Of a DNA stretch of 59,992 bases, positions 55,013 to 59,992 are shown one piece after another. Positions within the stretch are counted from its first letter, which is position 1. Every line of letters starts with the position of its first letter. A program made the translations under genes and the position numbers. Below the pieces are notes generated by a model that saw only the letters and a program-made list of their open reading frames with translations, was not told where the DNA came from and did no database searches. The stretch is from assembly GCF_003024515.2 (NCBI RefSeq), contig NZ_PYIX02000026.1:1-59992 (forward strand), written 5' to 3'. The DNA is from Acinetobacter sichuanensis. GTDB lineage: Bacteria; Pseudomonadota; Gammaproteobacteria; Pseudomonadales; Moraxellaceae.

Positions 55013-56244
55013 GTTCAGCACAATTACCTGAAAATAAAACAAAACCAGAAAATGGCTTAGACACATTAAAGCGTCCAAGTAATCCTTCGGCACTCAAATT
55101 TTCTGAGCCACCTTTACCCAAATCAAGCTTGGTGATTTGGATCGTTGCTTTAGGCTTAATTGCTTTTATTGTTTGGGCATGTATGTTCAAATTAGAAGAA
55201 GTATCGACAGGAACAGGTAAAGTCATTCCTTCATCTAAAGAGCAAACCATCCAGTCTTTAGATGGTGGTGTCGTGACTAAGCTAGAAGTAAAAGAAGGTG
55301 ATATTGTTGAAAAAGGGCAAATTTTAGCGCAAATTGACCCCACTCGTTTTGAATCACAAGTTGGTGAAAGTTTAAGTAAATTACGTGCGATGCAGGCAAC
55401 TGCAGCACGTTTACAAGCTGAAGTAAATGGTACTCAGTTGAGCTTTCCTAAAGAAGTCCATGAGATTCCAAGTTTAGTTTCAGAAGAAACAGCACTTTAT
55501 ACTTCTAGACGTTGGAACTTAGAAGAGTCGATCAAAGGTTTACAACACGCGTTGTCTTTGGTGCAAAACGAATTACAAATGACACAACCTTTGGTTGCAA
55601 AAGGAGCTGCTTCAGAAGTTGAAGTGTTACGTTTAAAGCGTGATATTAATAACTTTGAAAATCAGATTAATGACAAGCGTAATGATTACTATGTGAAAGC
55701 TCGTGAAGAATTAGCCAAAGCCAACGCAGATATTAAATCTTTACAACAAGTCGTAACAGGACGTAATGACTCTGTAAAACGTTCGACTTTCTATGCACCT
55801 GTGCGTGGCGTAGTGAAAGAACTTGCTATTACCACGATTGGTGGGGTTATTCCGCAAAATGGAAAATTAATGACTTTAGTTCCATTAGATGAAAAGTTAT
55901 TAATTGAAGCACGTATTTCACCAAGAGATATCGCTTTTATTCATCCTGGACAAGCAGCACTTGTGAAAATCACAGCCTATGATTATTCAATCTATGGCGG
56001 CTTAGATGGCAAAGTTGTCGTGATTTCACCAGATACAATTCGAGATGAAGTTAAACAAGATCAATTTTATTATCGTGTTTATATTCAAACTGATGTTGAT
56101 AAATTGGTCAATAAATCTGGGCAATCATTTGCAATTACACCTGGTATGGTCGCGACAGTAGATATTAAAACAGGGCAAAAAACGATTATGGAATATTTAC
56201 TTAAACCATTTAATAAAGCACAAGAAGCATTAAGAGAAAGATAA
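55009..56244 (+). CDS. HlyD-family membrane fusion protein
   Basis: 411 residues. One membrane helix near 42-62 (SLVIWIVALGLIAFIVWACM), then a lipoyl/barrel-sandwich half (TIQSLDGGVVTKLEVKEGDIV), a long coiled-coil hairpin (about 120-250) and a beta-barrel end (RGVVKELAITTIGGVIPQNGKL, VATVDIKTGQKTIMEYLL). This is the periplasmic adaptor linking the ABC pump to the TolC-like channel. It is last in the three-gene operon and a strong terminator follows. Confidence 0.93.
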   Translation: MSSAQLPENKTKPENGLDTLKRPSNPSALKFSEPPLPKSSLVIWIVALGLIAFIVWACMFKLEEVSTGTGKVIPSSKEQTIQSLDGGVVTKLEVKEGDIVEKGQILAQIDPTRFESQVGESLSKLRAMQATAARLQAEVNGTQLSFPKEVHEIPSLVSEETALYTSRRWNLEESIKGLQHALSLVQNELQMTQPLVAKGAASEVEVLRLKRDINNFENQINDKRNDYYVKAREELAKANADIKSLQQVVTGRNDSVKRSTFYAPVRGVVKELAITTIGGVIPQNGKLMTLVPLDEKLLIEARISPRDIAFIHPGQAALVKITAYDYSIYGGLDGKVVVISPDTIRDEVKQDQFYYRVYIQTDVDKLVNKSGQSFAITPGMVATVDIKTGQKTIMEYLLKPFNKAQEALRER

Positions 56245-56254
56245 TTTATTTATT

Positions 56255-56284
56255 AAAAAGCCAGTATTTATACTGGCTTTTTTG
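56255..56284 (+). terminator. rho-independent terminator of the secretion operon
   Basis: AAAAGCCAGTAT and ATACTGGCTTTT form a 12-bp stem with a very short loop and a following T run, about 12 bases after the HlyD stop. Confidence 0.92.
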
Positions 56285-56334
56285 TGAGCAAAAATATATA
56301 AGGTAATAAAAAATATGATGTTCTAAGTTAAAAT

Positions 56335-57372
56335 GGCTTTGTTGCACAAACCTACCGAATAAGTTCTTATTCCACAATATATTCGCAAATGAATAAACCT
56401 ACACCTAAAATCTATCGTACAACCAATTGGTTCACATATAACAGAGCCTTAATTAATCGAGGCAATATTTCCATTTGATTTGATCCTTTGACTCAATGGT
56501 ATGTTCATACGCAAGGAAAACATGGGCGAAATCAAACTTACTCCGCTACAGCTATTCAATACTGTTTAATGATCAAATCTTTATTTAAATTGTCTTTGCG
56601 AATGGTTACTGGCTTCGTCCAAAGTCTGATTAAGCTTTGCGGGTTAATTGGATAGCGCCAGATTATTCCACACTGTGCAGAAGACAAAGGTGTATCGATA
56701 TTGCGATTGGATATTAAAAAAGTAGTGATGGTCTTTATCTACTCGTGAACTCTACTGGTTTGAAGTTTTTAGGGGAAGGTAAATGGAAGTGTAAGAAACA
56801 TGGATCTGAATATCGTCGCCAATGGCGTAAGCTTCATATTGCTATAGATGCTAAAATCCTTCAAATACGTGTTGTACAACTTACCACAAATAATGTCGGT
56901 GACTCACAGGTACTGGAAGATTTACTTGCTCAAATTCCTTTAGATGAACAAATCGATTCTGTCTATACAGATTGCTTATGACACAAAACAATGCCGTCAG
57001 GTCATTGCAGATCGGCAAGTGTATGCATTGATTCCACCTAGAAAAAATATAAAGCCCTGGAAAGATATAAAAATGCATTCACGAGAGCGAAATGAACTAC
57101 TTTGAATAGCTAACTAAACGTTTCGGCAAAACACCATAGAAAAAATGGTCGGGTTATCATCGGCGAAGTTTGGTTGAAACTAAGATACATTGCATCAAAT
57201 TATGAGGTGATAAACTCAGTGAGAGGAACTTTGACAGCCAAGTTAACGTGATTCATGTACGTATGACCGTCTTAAATAAATTTACGATATTAGGCAGACC
57301 TCATACCCAAGTTGTCACTTAAATTTGAGTAAAATAGGATAACTTTGATTTTTAAATCTTTGTGCAACAAAA
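56335..57372 (+). mobile_element. degenerate IS5-family insertion sequence
   Basis: The left end GGCTTTGTTGCACAAA (56335-56350) and the right end TTTGTGCAACAAA (57359-57371) are inverted repeats of the IS5/IS903/IS17 type; the outermost bases on the right are altered. Between them a transposase can be followed from MNKPTPKIYRTTNWF (56391) through STGLKFLGEGKWK and YRRQWRKLHIAIDAK to the DDE end. It is interrupted by stops (for example 56478 and 56655) and frameshifts. The copy is dead. Confidence 0.85.
56391..57300 (+). pseudogene. broken IS5-family transposase
   Basis: Remnants in order: MNKPTPKIYRTTNWFTYN, then a stop; FDPLTQWYVHTQGKHGRNQ and a helix-turn-helix-like YSATAIQYCLMIKSLF; later STGLKFLGEGKWKCKKHG, YRRQWRKLHIAIDAK, LTTNNVGDSQVLEDLL, IDSVYTDC, and after a frameshift YDTKQCRQVIADRQV and IPPRKNIKPWKD. 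Parts of the DDE core are visible, but at least two stops and several frameshifts separate them. It cannot make an active enzyme. Confidence 0.82.
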
Positions 57373-57374
57373 CT

Positions 57375-57659
57375 CCACAAATGGATGAGTTAGCAGAACG
57401 TGGTGCAAATTACGAGTTGCATTACGCATTTCGTTCACCTGAACATGCAGCTTTGTTAGATGAACTCAAACAAGGCATACATGCTGAACATGTGTATAGC
57501 TATATTGATAGCGAAGGTACACATTTAGATTTAAATGTATTAATCGGTACTCAGCCAAAAGGTACACATGTCTATATATGTCTACCAAAACCAATGATTG
57601 GTGCGGTGATTAATAGTTGTAATCAGCACTATTATGAGTCTGTAAATTATTTTGTGTAA
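57375..57659 (+). pseudogene. C-terminal fragment of a flavin oxidoreductase (VanB-like)
   Basis: About 90 codons, cut at the left by the IS5-like end and at the right by the IS256-like element. The text ANYELHYAFRSPEHAALLDEL and THVYICLPKPMIGAV matches the NAD-binding half of phthalate-dioxygenase-reductase/VanB proteins, in which the second motif is normally CGPKPM. The flavin domain and the C-terminal 2Fe-2S domain are missing. It is the relic of a host gene between two insertion sequences. The stop is probably supplied by the IS. Confidence 0.7.
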
Positions 57660-57668
57660 GTTCCATTT

Positions 57669-58931
57669 TTATAAATGATCTTTTAGTCGATCATCGAAAT
57701 GAATCGTAAACCAATTCATTGCTAAACGCCAATTTTGAATTGGCATTGTCCACTTCTTAGCAGCATTCGATGCTGCTAAATAAATGACTTTCCTCACAGA
57801 GTCATCAGAAGAAAAGATTTTTCTTTTCTTCGTTGAGTGACGGATCACACTATTCAGTGACTCAATTGCATTTGTTGTATAAATGGCATGACGTATTTCA
57901 GCAGGATAGCTAAATATCGTTCGAATATTTTCCCAATTTGCTTTCCAGGATTCTCCAATTTTAGGGTACGGATGATTCCATTGATCACAGAAAATATTTA
58001 ATGCAGTAAGCGCATTATCTTTGGTACTTGCTTGGTAGATCGCCTTTAGATCAGCTGTAACAGCCTTGTAATCCTTCCAACTCACAAATTTCAGACTATT
58101 GCGTACAACATGTACAATACATAATTGGATATCCGTATGAGGGTAAACAGAGGCTATGGCATCAGGAAACCCCTTTAGACCATCAACACATGCAACAAGA
58201 ATGTCTTGTACTCCTCGATTTTTAAGTTCAGTCATGACCGATAACCAAAATTTGGCACCTTAGGTCTGAGCAATCCAAATTCCGAGCAATTCCTTATGTC
58301 CATCTATATTAATGCCTAGAGCAAGGTATACGGATTTATTGATTACAGTGGAGTGTTGACGAACTTTCACAACAATACAATCAAGATATACAACAGGATA
58401 AAGACTATCGAGCGTTCTATTTTGCCACTCAGTCACTTGCTCAATCACAGCATCTGTAACTTTACTAATCAATGACGCTGAAACATCGGCATCATACATT
58501 TCTTTAAAAAAGCAACGATTTCTCTATTAGTCATTCCTTTCGCATACAACGACAGAATTTGGTCATCCATGCTAGTAATACGAGTTTGATGCTTTTTAAT
58601 AATTTGAGGTTCAAATGACCCATCTCGAGCACGTGGGATATCTAAAGCAAGTTCTCCATCTTGAGTTAAAACAGTTTTAGAGCTAAAGCCATTACGACTA
58701 TTTAAACCTTTCTTAGACTGATGCTTCATAGCCGAGGTGATCGGAAAGCTCTGTATTTAGTGCTGTTTCAATCATGAATTTTTTAAATACTGCTGTCATT
58801 TGGTTTGAATCTTCTGGAGTTTTTAAACCTTTGGCTAATTCAACAGCTATACTTTTGATTGTTGCTTCATCCATGTGGAGTACTTCTTTTGGCAGCAATC
58901 GTGGCTTATTGTTTAAATTCGAATAAGCCAA
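57669..58931 (-). pseudogene. broken IS256-family transposase
   Basis: On the minus strand an IS256-type Mutator-like transposase can be followed from MAYSNLNNKPRLLPK through YPVVYLDCIVVKVRQ (first Asp), VACVDGLKGFPDAI (second Asp) and TTNAIESLNSVIR (Glu) to FDDRLKDHL. Three lesions break it: a 2-base deletion near 58728 (GYE-KHQSKKG), a 1-base loss in a T run near 58506 (AFFKEMYDADV), and a GAA to TAA stop at 58260-58262 just before GAKFW. All catalytic residues survive, so decay is recent. Terminal repeats could not be identified. Confidence 0.9.
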
Positions 58932-59420
58932 CTTTTAAAAACTTGATTGCAAATTAAGGTGATTTTATCGAACTCAGGTTAAGTGTTTATATTTAAACAT
59001 ATATTGTGTGATATATAATACATTAATTGTTAATTTTGATATTTTTTTAAATTGTTTTATAAAATATATGACTTATTTTACACATCATATAAGTGTAAAT
59101 AGTTATAAAAATAATATTTAAGTTAAACTTAAATAATTATTAATTTAATTTAATATTTTAATTTCTATAAGGATTTATAAAAATATAATATATTGATAAA
59201 TAATGAGTAATTTTATATTAAAAATTTTTTATAAATACTTTATGTTCTAATAACGCACAAGTTTTTTTTAGAAAATATTAATATTAATATTTTTTTAATT
59301 AATTGTTAATTTTTTATTGAATTATTATTTTTTTTGGTTGCTTTTAAAATAAAAATAGCATGATAAGATTTGCGAGGGATTCTTTTAAATCAGTATTTTG
59401 CTGATAATGGTGATAATAAA
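58932..59420. other. very AT-rich region upstream of the Bap-type adhesin
   Basis: Nearly 490 bases with no gene and long A/T runs. It includes a TTTACAC-N9-GTGTAAA dyad at 59077-59099. Such AT-rich leaders often precede giant adhesin genes and may be bound by H-NS-type silencers. Part of the right end of the dead IS256-like element must lie in the first 40-60 bases. Confidence 0.5.
59077..59099. promoter_or_regulatory. dyad TTTACAC-N9-GTGTAAA upstream of the adhesin gene
   Basis: Perfect 7-bp half-sites, identical to those of the palindrome at 51351-51366 in the secretion operon, about 320 bases before the adhesin ATG. Confidence 0.4.
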
Positions 59421-59992
59421 ATGACGAATATATCAATAGTTTCCAAAACTACATGGAAATCGGTAGATATTTTAAATCCAAGCTTTAGCTTAAATAAACC
59501 TTCTGTTGTTATATTAAAATGTAATAAAGAAGAAATAAAAGATATTGCAAGGAATGGAGATAATTTAGTTATTACTCTAGAAAATGGAGAAGTTATTCAA
59601 ATTGAAAACTTCTTTGCTATGGATAATAGTTTAGTTCTAGAAGATAATGATAAATTATTGTGGGTACAATTTAGTGATTTAAATCACGTAGCATTAGAAA
59701 CAGTTAATTATGCGGGCATAGAACATGTTGAGCCCTTGTTATATGACGATGGCGCAGGTGTATGGCCCTTTGTGGCGGGTGTAGCAGGTGCTATAGCAAC
59801 AGGAACATGGATTGCAAACACATCTTTAGATAATGATAAAAATCATAATGACCGAGATACCACTGCACCAGATGCACCATCCGATGTTGTGATCAGCGCA
59901 GATGGTAAAACCGTGACAGGAAAAGCCGAAGCAGGTTCTACTGTTGAAATTAAGGACAAAAATGGCAATCTATTAGGTTCAGGTAAAGCAGA
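59421..59992 (+). CDS. Bap/BapA-type giant adhesin, N-terminal part (partial at 3' end)
   Basis: The frame is open from ATG 59421 to the right edge (190 codons). It begins with the BapA-prefix-like domain (MTNISIVSKTTWKSV; VITLENGEVIQIENFF; DDGAGVWPFVAGVAGAIATG). The first Ig-like repeat follows, with the linker TTAPDAPSDVVISADGKTVTGKAEAGSTV, typical of Acinetobacter Bap and Bap-like proteins. There is no N-terminal signal peptide, as expected for type I secretion substrates whose signal is at the far C-terminus. GGTGA seven bases upstream supports the start. The secretion operon 3.2 kb upstream is its probable exporter. Confidence 0.85.
   Translation, partial: MTNISIVSKTTWKSVDILNPSFSLNKPSVVILKCNKEEIKDIARNGDNLVITLENGEVIQIENFFAMDNSLVLEDNDKLLWVQFSDLNHVALETVNYAGIEHVEPLLYDDGAGVWPFVAGVAGAIATGTWIANTSLDNDKNHNDRDTTAPDAPSDVVISADGKTVTGKAEAGSTVEIKDKNGNLLGSGKA

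Noticed and set aside
58932..59420. tRNA or small RNA gene in the AT-rich region before the adhesin
   Set aside because: No cloverleaf-type pairing or strong terminator was found; only AT runs and one dyad.

Overview
The window looks like chromosomal DNA of an Acinetobacter species. It has low G+C, an Ata-type trimeric autotransporter followed by a TpgA-like partner, a Bap-type giant adhesin beside a type I secretion operon, IS families common in that genus, and the dapA-bamC-purC order typical of gammaproteobacteria. Species cannot be decided from the sequence alone.

Layout. 1-4.3 kb: the C-terminal part of a trimeric adhesin (its start lies left of the window), its periplasmic peptidoglycan-anchoring partner, and a small exported protein. 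4.6-36 kb: ordinary chromosomal genes: ilvD; a tandem DsbA-like protein overlapping a chorismate mutase; a TSUP permease; dapB; a dkgB-MFS pair facing a LysR gene; a MocR regulator with a direct-repeat operator candidate; tag, mutY, rarA and an M23 peptidase; a Fur-box-controlled esterase; a multidomain GDPD protein; purC/bamC/dapA; an aromatic-acid-type MFS permease; pncA; a BASS-type transporter and a DUF523 protein.

36.0-51.0 kb is the main accessory region. An IS982-family element is split near one end by a complete 14,008-bp Tn7-like transposon (36960-50967). Its ends can be read to the base: 25-bp terminal inverted repeats, arrays of 18-bp TnsB-type sites at both ends, and a perfect 5-bp target duplication (AGAAA). 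It carries tnsA, tnsB, tnsC and two TniQ/TnsD-like genes, then a defence cargo: a full type I restriction-modification operon (hsdR-hsdM-hsdS), a two-gene module whose architecture resembles the Kiwa anti-phage system, and a small DEDDh exonuclease. tnsB has one internal TGA and tnsC has one 1-nt frameshift. The transposon therefore looks recently arrived but unable to move by itself, while the cargo frames are intact.

51.3-60 kb: a three-gene type I secretion operon (TolC-like, LapB-like ABC, HlyD-like), two dead insertion sequences (IS5-like and IS256-like) with an oxidoreductase fragment caught between them, a very AT-rich stretch, and the first 190 codons of a Bap/BapA-type adhesin that runs off the right edge. 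The secretion operon is the likely exporter of this adhesin.

No rRNA, tRNA or CRISPR array was recognised. All family assignments come from reading motifs by eye. No database search was run.
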